NCBI GenBank assembly: GCA_946481585.1
Contig: CAMLOF010000014.1
Span: forward strand, 1 to 22,343
DNA: 22,343 nucleotides
Origin: an uncultured Macromonas sp.
GTDB taxonomy: Bacteria > Pseudomonadota > Gammaproteobacteria > Burkholderiales > Burkholderiaceae
Reading direction: 5' to 3'
Part shown: piece by piece, positions 15,522-22,343 of the stretch
Numbering within the stretch: position 1 is the first letter of the stretch
Layout: each line of letters begins with the position of its first letter
Notes under the pieces: model-generated
Told to the model about the DNA's origin: nothing
What the model saw: only the letters and a program-made list of their open reading frames with translations
The model's database searches: none
Program-made: the position numbers and the translations under genes

Positions 15522-18296
15522 ATGATGGCCAGTGACGCAGAGGGTTCTCAGAACATCCAACAATTTGTTTCCAAACCTCTCGGACTGGCGGAGCATTCCC
15601 GCTATGTGCAGCGCATTCGCAGGCGTTATGCGGCCGAACTGAGCTTGTTGCCGCCTGGCCCGCCGGAGCGCGCCGTGATGGCGCAGACGCTGGCGGCCTT
15701 GCGCGAGCAGGGGTTGGAGTTGGGCGCCGCATTGCGCGTGCTGCGCCAGCTCGTCATGGAGCGGCTGGTGGTGCTGGACTGCGAGCAGCAGGCCCCCTTG
15801 GCTACCGTGACCCGTGCGGTGACGGAGCTTGCCGAACTGGCCTTGAACGAGGCGCTTGTGCAAACCCAGCTGGAACTGGACGACCTGCATGGCGCGCCCA
15901 TGTACCAGGATGCTTCCGTGCCCGCAGCGCAGGGGCCGGTGATGCGCCGGGCCGAGCTGTGGATCATCGGCATGGGCAAGTTTGGTGCCCGCGAGCTCAA
16001 TGTCTCCAGCGACGTCGACCTCATTTACGTTTACGACAACGACGGCGAGACCGCAGGCAACAGCGCCGGGCGCAACCGCGTCAGCAACCACGAATATTTT
16101 GGCAAGGCGGTGCGGCGCATCTACAGCCTGATCGGTGACATCACCGAGCATGGCAACGTGTTCCGTGTGGACCTGGCGCTGCGGCCGAACGGCAATTCGG
16201 GCCCGCCGGCGGTGTCGCTGGGGGCGCTGGAGGAGTACTTTCTGGTGCAGGGGCGTGAGTGGGAGCGCTTTGCCTGGCTCAAGAGCCGGGTGGTGGCGCC
16301 CGCCAGTGCCGTGACGCAGGGCAGCGCCCAGGCTTTGCGAGCCGTGGTGCTGCCGTTCGTGTTCCGGCGTTACCTGGACTACAACGTCTTCGAGTCGCTG
16401 CGCAGCCTGCACCGGCAGATCCGCGAACATGCCAGCAAGCGCGCCGCCGGGCACCCCGAAAGGGCGCACGACGTGAAGCTCTCGCGCGGGGGCATCCGCG
16501 AGATTGAGTTCACCGTGCAACTGTTGCAGGTGGTGCGCGGCGGGCAATTCCCTGAACTGCGCACCCGGCCCACCCTGGCGGCGTTGCCGCGCCTGCAGCG
16601 CGCCGGGCTCATGTCCGACGTCAAGGTGCAGGCGCTGGCCGAGGCCTACCACTTCCTGCGGCGTGTGGAGCACCGAATCCAGTACCTGGACGACCAGCAG
16701 ACCCACATCCTGCCCACGCGAGACGACGACCTGGCCTGGATCGCCCATTCCATGGGGTTCGACAACGCCTGCGCCTTCCTGCACGCGCTGGACGCCCACC
16801 GCGAGGCCGTGGCCCAGGAATTCGACACCCTGCTGGGTGCCACGCCGGGCGGCTGCAAGGGCTGCAACGGCGGCAAGCAGCGCAGCGCCGTGGAAGACCT
16901 GCAGTCTGTGCTGCCACAACTGCCCCAGACCTTTGCCGCCAAGGTGGCCGAGTGGTGCGAGCACCCGCGCGTGCTGGCACTGCGCGAGGACACGCGCGTG
17001 CGCCTGGCCCGCCTGGTGCAGCGCACCGGCGCCTGGCTGGAAGCGGGACGTGTGAGCGAACAGGCGGCGCTGCGCATGGCCGACTGGATAGAGCCCTTGC
17101 TGCGCCGCGAAAGCTACCTGGCGCTGCTGCAGGAGCGCCCCTCGGTGCACGAACGGCTGCTGCACGTCTTCGGTGCGGCCAAGTGGCCCGCGCGCTACCT
17201 GCTCAAGCACCCGGGCGTGATCGACGAGCTGGCAGGGCGCCAGCTGTACGAAGAGCGCTTCGACCCGGCCGTGTTCGAGAACGAGCTGGAAATGCGCAAA
17301 CAGGCCCTGGCCGCCACCGGCGAGGACGATGACGAGGAATTGCTGGACCTGCTGCGCCGGGCACAGCATGCTGAAACCTTCCGCACGCTGGCGCGTGACG
17401 TGGAGGGCGTGCTCACCGTCGAACAGGTGGCCGACGACCTGAGCGCGCTGGCCGACGCCGTGCTGCGCGTCACGGGCCGCTGGTGCTGGCAGCGCCTGAA
17501 GAACCGCCACCGCGAGGAACCGCGTCACGCCATCATTGGCTACGGCAAGCTGGGCGGCAAGGAACTGGGTTACGGCAGCGACCTGGACATCGTCTTTGTG
17601 TACGAGGACGACGACGAGCGCGCCCCCGAGGTGTATGCGGCCTTCGTGCGCAAGCTCATCAACTGGCTGACAGTGAAGACCAGCGAGGGCGACCTGTACG
17701 AGATCGACACCGCCTTGCGCCCCAACGGCAACTCCGGGCTGCTGATCACCACCTTCGACGCCTACGCCAATTACCAACAGCAGCGCGGCAGCAACACCGC
17801 ATGGACCTGGGAGCACCAGGCCATCACGCGTGCGCGCTTCGTGCTGGGACTGGAAAGCCTGCGTGCGCGCTTTGAGGCCGTGCGCGAAGCGGTGATCACC
17901 GCCCAGCGAGACACGGAGGCCCTGCGCGCAGAAATCGGTGCCATGCGCGACCGGGTACGTGGCGCGCACCCGGTGCAGCCCGGGCGCTTTGACGTCAAAC
18001 ACAGCCCGGGCGCCATGGTGGACGCCGAGTTCGCAGTGCAGTACCTCGTGCTGTCGCAGTCTGGCGCTCACCGTGAGCTGATTCCCAACGTGGGCAACAT
18101 TGCTCTGATGCAGCGGGCAGAGTCTGCGGGCCTGCTGCCGGAGGGCGTGGGGCAAGCGGCAGCAGACGCCTACCGCGAGTTGCGCCGTGTGCAGCACCGC
18201 GCCCGCCTGGACGAGCAGCCCACCCACGTCGATGAGGGCGAACTGGCCCAGCGCCGCGACGCCATTCTGGCGCTCTGGCAAGCAGTGTTTGCCTGA
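15522..18296 (+). CDS. glnE: Bifunctional glutamine synthetase adenylyltransferase/adenylyl-removing enzyme
   Basis: Adds and removes AMP on glutamine synthetase, so its activity follows nitrogen status through PII. The 924 residues compare with 946 in E. coli. The N-terminal deadenylylating nucleotidyltransferase domain shows GMGKFGARELNVSSDVDL at 150-167 with metal-binding Asp164 and Asp166, then RVDLALRPNGNSG at 215-227. The C-terminal adenylylating domain repeats this as GYGKLGGKELGYGSDLD at 673-689 with Asp687 and Asp689, and ends with the helical region after DVKHSPGAMVDAEFAVQYL. Both active sites look intact. An unusual CKGCNGGK segment (Cys445, Cys448) lies between the halves. The start is ATG 15522 or the adjacent ATG 15525; no ribosome binding site is visible in the 14-base gap to yhdP. 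A probable terminator follows. Confidence 0.96.
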   Translation: MMASDAEGSQNIQQFVSKPLGLAEHSRYVQRIRRRYAAELSLLPPGPPERAVMAQTLAALREQGLELGAALRVLRQLVMERLVVLDCEQQAPLATVTRAVTELAELALNEALVQTQLELDDLHGAPMYQDASVPAAQGPVMRRAELWIIGMGKFGARELNVSSDVDLIYVYDNDGETAGNSAGRNRVSNHEYFGKAVRRIYSLIGDITEHGNVFRVDLALRPNGNSGPPAVSLGALEEYFLVQGREWERFAWLKSRVVAPASAVTQGSAQALRAVVLPFVFRRYLDYNVFESLRSLHRQIREHASKRAAGHPERAHDVKLSRGGIREIEFTVQLLQVVRGGQFPELRTRPTLAALPRLQRAGLMSDVKVQALAEAYHFLRRVEHRIQYLDDQQTHILPTRDDDLAWIAHSMGFDNACAFLHALDAHREAVAQEFDTLLGATPGGCKGCNGGKQRSAVEDLQSVLPQLPQTFAAKVAEWCEHPRVLALREDTRVRLARLVQRTGAWLEAGRVSEQAALRMADWIEPLLRRESYLALLQERPSVHERLLHVFGAAKWPARYLLKHPGVIDELAGRQLYEERFDPAVFENELEMRKQALAATGEDDDEELLDLLRRAQHAETFRTLARDVEGVLTVEQVADDLSALADAVLRVTGRWCWQRLKNRHREEPRHAIIGYGKLGGKELGYGSDLDIVFVYEDDDERAPEVYAAFVRKLINWLTVKTSEGDLYEIDTALRPNGNSGLLITTFDAYANYQQQRGSNTAWTWEHQAITRARFVLGLESLRARFEAVREAVITAQRDTEALRAEIGAMRDRVRGAHPVQPGRFDVKHSPGAMVDAEFAVQYLVLSQSGAHRELIPNVGNIALMQRAESAGLLPEGVGQAAADAYRELRRVQHRARLDEQPTHVDEGELAQRRDAILALWQAVFA

Positions 18297-18310
18297 TCGG
18301 CCCGAAAGGC

Positions 18311-18331
18311 CCGGCCCAAGGCTGGTCTTTT
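18311..18331 (+). terminator. Probable intrinsic terminator after glnE
   Basis: CCGGCC (18311-18316), loop CAA, then GGCTGG (18320-18325) form a six-bp stem with one G-U pair, followed at once by TCTTTT. It begins 15 bases after the glnE stop codon. The stem is short but GC-rich, and its position suits separation of glnE from the efflux operon. Confidence 0.55.
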
Positions 18332-18423
18332 ATCAGTGGTAGTATTTCCGGCCGAGCAGGGCGCGGGCTTGACCAAGGCCCGTGCAATCTCTCGTGCACA
18401 ACCACCCTACCCGGGGAATACCC

Positions 18424-19836
18424 TTGACCACCTCGCGTACCCTTGCCGCGCTGACCTTGCTGTTGCTGGGCGGCTGCGCCGTATCCCGGCCACCTGAATC
18501 TGCCCGTGCCAATGTGCCCGCCCAGTGGCACGCCCCCTTGCCCCACAACGGCGCGCTGGTGGACTTGACCCGCTGGTGGCAGCGGTTTGGCGACCCCTTG
18601 CTGGTGGAGCTGATCGACGCGGCGCAGCAAGCCAGCCCGGGTGTGGCGGCGGCGGGTTCGCGCATTGCCCAGGCCCGTGCCGCGCGCATCGCCGCCGGAG
18701 AATCTGAGCGGCCCCGCCTGGACGCCAGTGCGTCCTTGACCCGAGGCAACGTCCAGGCGCCCCCGTCGCTGACCACCACGGCACAGGTGGGTTTGCAAAC
18801 GGCCTGGGAAATTGATGTGTTCGGCGGGAACGCGGCTGCCAGCCGTGCGGCGCAGGCGCGCCTGCAAGGAGCGCAGGCGGGCTGGCACGAGGCTCGCGTG
18901 GCCGTGGCGGCTGAAACGGCTGGTGCTTACGTGGGTTACCGCACTTGCGAACAGCAGCGGGCCTTGGTGCAACAAGATGCGCGTTCGCGTGCAGACAGTG
19001 CGCGTTTGCTGCAGTTGAGTACCGATGCCGGGTTCACCCCGCCCGGGCAGATGGCGCTGGCGCGCGCGAGTGCCGCAGAGGGTGCCGCGCGGGCCACCCA
19101 GCAGGCCGCGCAATGCGAGTCCGAACTCAAGGCGTTGGTGGCTCTCACCGGGCTGGCAGAGCCGGATCTGCGCCAGAAGCTGCAGATGCCTTGGGCCGAG
19201 CCTTCCAGCGAAGCGTTGGCGGCCATCCCGTCCTTGCCCGCCAGTGTGATTGCCCAACGGCCAGACGTGTACCAGGCCGAGTTGGACGTGGCCGCCGCCA
19301 GCAATGACGTGGGGCAGGCCCGTGCGGCGCAGTACCCCAGGGTGTCGCTGTCGGGTTCCATTGCGGCAGGCCGGGTGCGCCTGGACGGTGCCACCACCAA
19401 CGCCCAGACCTGGCAGATCGGCCCGCTGGCCGTGACCTTGCCCATTCTGGGCCGTGAGAGTCTGGCCGCCAGCACCGACGCCGCCCAGGCGCGTTACGAC
19501 GAGGCCGTGCTGCGCTACGCCGCAGCGGTGCGGCAAGCCGTGCGCGAGGTGGAAGCCGCGCTGGTTGATGTGGCCAGCGTGCGCGAGCGTGGTGCCGACG
19601 TGGAGGCCGCCGCGCAGGGGTACCGTGCCTCGTTTGCGGCCACCGAGTCGCTTCACCGGGCGGGCTTGGCCAGCCTGATCGACCTGGAAGACCAGCGACG
19701 CGCGGTGCTGGCTGCCGAAACCGCCTTGGTGACATTGCGGCGGGAGCGTATTGCTGCCGGTATTGCGCTGTACCGCGCCGTGGGTGGCGGCTGGGCGCGG
19801 CCTGGTGAGGCCATCCAAACTTTTGGACAGAAATAA
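18424..19836 (+). CDS. RND efflux outer-membrane factor lipoprotein (OprM/NodT family)
   Basis: Outer-membrane channel of a tripartite efflux pump. In the 470-residue reading the signal peptide TTSRTLAALTLLLLGG ends in lipobox LLGGC with lipidated Cys18. Family landmarks follow: LTRWWQRFGDPLLVELI near 48-64, the coiled-coil hairpin rich in Ala/Arg/Glu, WEIDVFGG near 128-135, AQRPDVYQAELDVAAA in the second structural repeat, and RAGLASLIDLEDQRR near the end. I choose the TTG at 18424 because GGGGA lies six bases upstream and the resulting signal peptide is short and standard. In-frame GTGs at 18382 and 18394 would give a longer N-terminus without that ribosome binding site. One base separates its stop from the next gene. 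The two RPDV/FGG repeats and the length fit OprM-type channels. Confidence 0.92.
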   Translation: MTTSRTLAALTLLLLGGCAVSRPPESARANVPAQWHAPLPHNGALVDLTRWWQRFGDPLLVELIDAAQQASPGVAAAGSRIAQARAARIAAGESERPRLDASASLTRGNVQAPPSLTTTAQVGLQTAWEIDVFGGNAAASRAAQARLQGAQAGWHEARVAVAAETAGAYVGYRTCEQQRALVQQDARSRADSARLLQLSTDAGFTPPGQMALARASAAEGAARATQQAAQCESELKALVALTGLAEPDLRQKLQMPWAEPSSEALAAIPSLPASVIAQRPDVYQAELDVAAASNDVGQARAAQYPRVSLSGSIAAGRVRLDGATTNAQTWQIGPLAVTLPILGRESLAASTDAAQARYDEAVLRYAAAVRQAVREVEAALVDVASVRERGADVEAAAQGYRASFAATESLHRAGLASLIDLEDQRRAVLAAETALVTLRRERIAAGIALYRAVGGGWARPGEAIQTFGQK

Positions 19837-19837
19837 C

Positions 19838-20959
19838 ATGAAAAGAACGCAAATGGGTTTGTTTGTCGTGGCGGCCCAACTCGCCACGGTGGCACTGCTG
19901 GCTGGTGTACTGGTTGGTTGTGGCGGTCAGGCGCAAGAGCCTGCGCCCGCCCCGAAGCCCGCCTTGACGGTAACGGCCACGACCGCACAACAGACGATGC
20001 TGCCCGTGACCCTGTCGGCCAACGGCAGCCTGGCGGCCTGGCAGGAGGCGAGCGTGGGTGCCGAGGCCGCAGGCCTGCGCATTGCGGAAGTGCATGTGGG
20101 CGTGGGCGACCGCGTCCAGCGCGGCCAGGTGCTGGTCACTTTCGCATCAGACACCTTGCGTGCCGAACTGGCGCAGGCACAGGCCAGCCTGGCCGAGGCC
20201 GAAGCTTCCGCCGAAGAAGCCGTGGCCAACGCGCAGCGCGCGCGCAGCCTGCAAAGCACGGGAGCCATGTCGGCGGCGCAGATCGGGCAATACCTCACCG
20301 CCGAGAAGACCGCCCAGGCTCGCGTGCTTGTGGCCCGCGCTGCGTTGGAGGCCCAGCAGGTGCGCCTGTCGCAAAGCACCGTGCGTGCGCCCGACGATGG
20401 CGTCATCTCGGCCCGCAACGCCACGGTGGGTGCCGTGGTCCCGGGCGGCACGGAGCTGTTCCGCCTGATCCGCAAGGGGCGGCTGGAGTGGCGTGCCGAG
20501 GTCACCTCCACCGAATTGGGCCGCTTGAAGGCGGGTACACCGGCCACAGTCACGGCGGCCAGCGGCGCGCGCCTGTCTGGCCGCGTGCGCATGGTCGGGC
20601 CCACGGTGGACCCGCAAAACCGCATGGCGCTGGTGTATGTGGACGTGCAGGCGGGTACCGATGCCACGAGCGCCAAGGCAGGCATGTTCGCGCAAGGCGA
20701 GTTCGAGTTGGGCAAGGTGCCTGCGCTCACCGTGCCCCAAACAGCCGTGGTGGTGCGCGAAGGCTTCAACTACGTGTTCCGCCTCACCCCTGAAGGGCGC
20801 GTCAGCCAGGTCAAGGTACAGATCGGCCGGGTGGCGGGCGACCGCATGGAAGTGCGCTCTGGCCTGGAAGCCGGAGTGAGCATCGTCGAGTCAGGCGGCG
20901 GTTTCCTCAACGACGGTGACCTGGTGCGCGTGGCCGGCAACGGTGCGGCCAAGCAGTAA
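19838..20959 (+). CDS. RND efflux periplasmic adaptor (membrane fusion) lipoprotein
   Basis: Periplasmic adaptor joining the pump to the outer-membrane channel, 373 residues. The signal sequence ends in LVGC with Cys28 as lipidation site, followed by a Pro/Ala-rich linker. A barrel-sandwich half (SLAAWQEASVGAEAAGLRIAE...GDRVQRGQVLVTF) precedes an Ala/Glu/Gln-rich alpha hairpin at about 105-175. The second sandwich half follows (VRAPDDGVISARNATVGAVV), then beta-barrel and membrane-proximal domains (AGTPATVTA; VPQTAVVVREGFNYVF). It starts one base after the outer-membrane-factor stop codon and has only a weak GGA upstream, so translation is probably coupled. An in-frame ATG at 19853 is a possible alternative. 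No substrate can be inferred. Confidence 0.94.
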   Translation: MKRTQMGLFVVAAQLATVALLAGVLVGCGGQAQEPAPAPKPALTVTATTAQQTMLPVTLSANGSLAAWQEASVGAEAAGLRIAEVHVGVGDRVQRGQVLVTFASDTLRAELAQAQASLAEAEASAEEAVANAQRARSLQSTGAMSAAQIGQYLTAEKTAQARVLVARAALEAQQVRLSQSTVRAPDDGVISARNATVGAVVPGGTELFRLIRKGRLEWRAEVTSTELGRLKAGTPATVTAASGARLSGRVRMVGPTVDPQNRMALVYVDVQAGTDATSAKAGMFAQGEFELGKVPALTVPQTAVVVREGFNYVFRLTPEGRVSQVKVQIGRVAGDRMEVRSGLEAGVSIVESGGGFLNDGDLVRVAGNGAAKQ

Positions 20960-20968
20960 GGACCGGTC

Positions 20969-22343
20969 ATGATGAACGTCTCGGCCTGGTCCATACGCAA
21001 CCCCATCCCGGCGGTGATGCTGTTCGTGCTGCTCACCTTCGGGGGCGTGGTGTCCTTCAACGCCATGAAGGTGCAGAACTTCCCGGACATTGACCTGCCC
21101 ACGGTCATCGTCACGGCGTCGTTGCCGGGCGCGGCACCGGGGCAGATGGAGACCGATGTCGCGCGCAAGCTCGAAAACTCCGTTGCCACGGTGCAGGGCC
21201 TCAAGCACATCTACACCAAGGTGCAGGATGGCGTGGTCACGCTCACGGCCGAGTTCCGGCTGGAAAAGCCCGTGCAGGAAGCGGTGGACGACGTGCGCTC
21301 GGCCGTGTCGCGCGTGCGCGCCGATCTGCCCGCCGACCTGCGCGACCCGGTCGTCAACAAGCTGGAGCTGGCCGGGCAGCCCGTGCTGGCCTTCACCATC
21401 GCCTCGACCCGCATGGACGAGGAAGCCCTGTCCTGGTTCGTGGACAACGACGTTGCACGCAAGCTGCTGGCGGTTCGGGGCGTGGGTGCGGTCAACCGCG
21501 TGGGCGGGGTGTCGCGCGAGGTGCGCGTCGCCATCGACCCGCTCAAGCTGCAGGCGCTGGGTGCCACCGCTGCCGACATTTCCCGCCAGTTGCGCCAGAT
21601 GCAGACCGAAAGCGCGGGCGGGCGCACCGACGTGGGCGGCAGCGAGCAGCCCGTGCGCACGCTGGCCACGGTCAAGTCCGCGCGCGAGGTGGGGCTCATC
21701 GAAATCCCCATCAGCGGCGGGCGCAGCGTGCGTCTGCAAGACGTGGCCACCGTGACCGACACCGTGGCCGAGCCCCGTGCCGCCGCCTTGCTGGACGGCA
21801 AGCCGGTGGTGGGCTTTGAGGTGGCGCGCAGCCGGGGCGAGAGCGAGGTACAGGTGGGCGCGGCGGTGCGCCTGGCGCTGGATGAGCTGAAGGCCGCGCA
21901 CCCCGATATCGAACTGACCCAGGCGTTCGACTTCGTCACCCCCGTGCAGGAGGAGTACGAGGGATCGCTCAAGCTCTTGTACGAGGGCGCGCTGCTGGCG
22001 GTGCTGGTGGTCTGGCTGTTCCTGCGCGACGCGCGGGCCACCTTCGTGTCGGCGGTGGCCTTGCCCATGTCGGTCATTCCCGCGTTCGTGGGCATGTACC
22101 TGCTGGGCTTTTCCGTCAACGTGGTGACCTTGCTGGCCTTGTCGCTGGTGGTGGGCATTCTGGTGGACGACGCCATCGTGGAGGTGGAGAACATCGTGCG
22201 CCACCTGCGCATGGGCAAGACACCCTTCCAGGCCGCCATGGAGGCGGCCGACGAGATCGGACTGGCGGTGATCGCCACCACCTTCACTCTGATCGCGGTG
22301 TTCCTGCCCACGGCCTTCATGAGCGGTGTGGCGGGCAAGTTCT
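20969..22343 (+). CDS. RND efflux inner-membrane pump, HAE-1-like (3' end outside window)
   Basis: Proton-driven pump that exports hydrophobic or amphiphilic compounds through the adaptor and outer-membrane channel. The first 458 residues of an expected 1000 or more are visible. TM1 lies at about 13-32 (the NPIPAVMLFVLLTFGG region), followed by the porter domain opening KVQNFPDIDLPTVIVTASLPGAAP. TM2-TM4 start near 337, and TM4 has GILVDDAIVEVEN with Asp400 and Asp401, the proton-relay pair equivalent to Asp407/Asp408 of AcrB. The ATG at 20969 has AAGGA six bases upstream and lies nine bases after the adaptor stop. The FPDIDLP and VDDAIVEVEN sequences fit the hydrophobe/multidrug branch rather than the metal branch. 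Confidence 0.94.
   Translation, partial: MMNVSAWSIRNPIPAVMLFVLLTFGGVVSFNAMKVQNFPDIDLPTVIVTASLPGAAPGQMETDVARKLENSVATVQGLKHIYTKVQDGVVTLTAEFRLEKPVQEAVDDVRSAVSRVRADLPADLRDPVVNKLELAGQPVLAFTIASTRMDEEALSWFVDNDVARKLLAVRGVGAVNRVGGVSREVRVAIDPLKLQALGATAADISRQLRQMQTESAGGRTDVGGSEQPVRTLATVKSAREVGLIEIPISGGRSVRLQDVATVTDTVAEPRAAALLDGKPVVGFEVARSRGESEVQVGAAVRLALDELKAAHPDIELTQAFDFVTPVQEEYEGSLKLLYEGALLAVLVVWLFLRDARATFVSAVALPMSVIPAFVGMYLLGFSVNVVTLLALSLVVGILVDDAIVEVENIVRHLRMGKTPFQAAMEAADEIGLAVIATTFTLIAVFLPTAFMSGVAGKF

Noticed and set aside
15504..18281. Minus-strand open frame of 925 codons opposite glnE
   Set aside because: It mirrors glnE codon for codon. The opposite strand carries both GlnE active-site motifs, while this frame has a biased His/Gln/Val/Ala composition with no recognisable domain; long antisense frames are expected in GC-rich DNA.
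18526..18541. TGGCAC...TTGC on the plus strand as a second sigma-54 promoter
   Set aside because: The spacing between elements is six bases instead of five and it lies within the outer-membrane factor coding sequence.
17995..19887. Minus-strand open frame of 630 codons across the glnE 3' end and the outer-membrane factor gene
   Set aside because: It spans two well-supported plus-strand genes and the terminator between them, with Arg/Gly/Pro-rich low-complexity translation.

Overview
The window is GC-rich chromosomal DNA of a betaproteobacterium, most likely of the Comamonadaceae (Acidovorax/Hydrogenophaga type). This rests on base composition, the glnE/yhdP/carbon-nitrogen hydrolase neighbourhood, and a GC-rich intergenic repeat of a kind I associate with this family. 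No rRNA, tRNA, insertion sequence, phage gene or CRISPR array is visible. Coding density is very high and no gene-free stretch exceeds about 155 bases.

Left part (1-7596, all minus strand). A lipoprotein murein transglycosylase (mltA) is followed 26 bases later by a 6-phosphofructokinase. Next comes a complete peptide-type ABC importer operon in transcription order: periplasmic binding protein, two permeases and two ATPases, the last cut by the window edge. The binding-protein gene is preceded by a textbook sigma-54 promoter, which suggests nitrogen or other enhancer-dependent control of solute uptake. A 10-bp perfect hairpin lies between the binding-protein gene and the first permease, directly before the permease ribosome binding site.

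Middle (7595-15507). A 59-residue membrane protein on the plus strand starts divergently from mltA, and the two proposed start codons share one CATG. It is followed by a tandem pair of identical 64-base repeats, then by a convergent minus-strand group: yhdP (AsmA-like, envelope lipid transport), a Nit-type amidohydrolase, a PAS sensor histidine kinase and a FixJ-type response regulator. The first two overlap by ATGA and the rest are 10-13 bases apart, so the two-component pair probably shares the yhdP transcript.

Right part (15522-22343, all plus strand). glnE (bifunctional glutamine synthetase adenylyltransferase) diverges from yhdP with only 14 bases between start codons and ends at a probable intrinsic terminator. 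A tripartite RND efflux operon follows (outer-membrane factor lipoprotein, membrane fusion lipoprotein, inner-membrane pump), the pump being cut by the window edge.

Most of this is well-known housekeeping and transport. I found no clear evidence of an entirely new system. The points most worth checking are the sigma-54 promoter, the mixed active-site signature of the phosphofructokinase, the shared-start divergent pair with its small membrane protein, the tandem repeat, and the two-component system attached to yhdP-nit.
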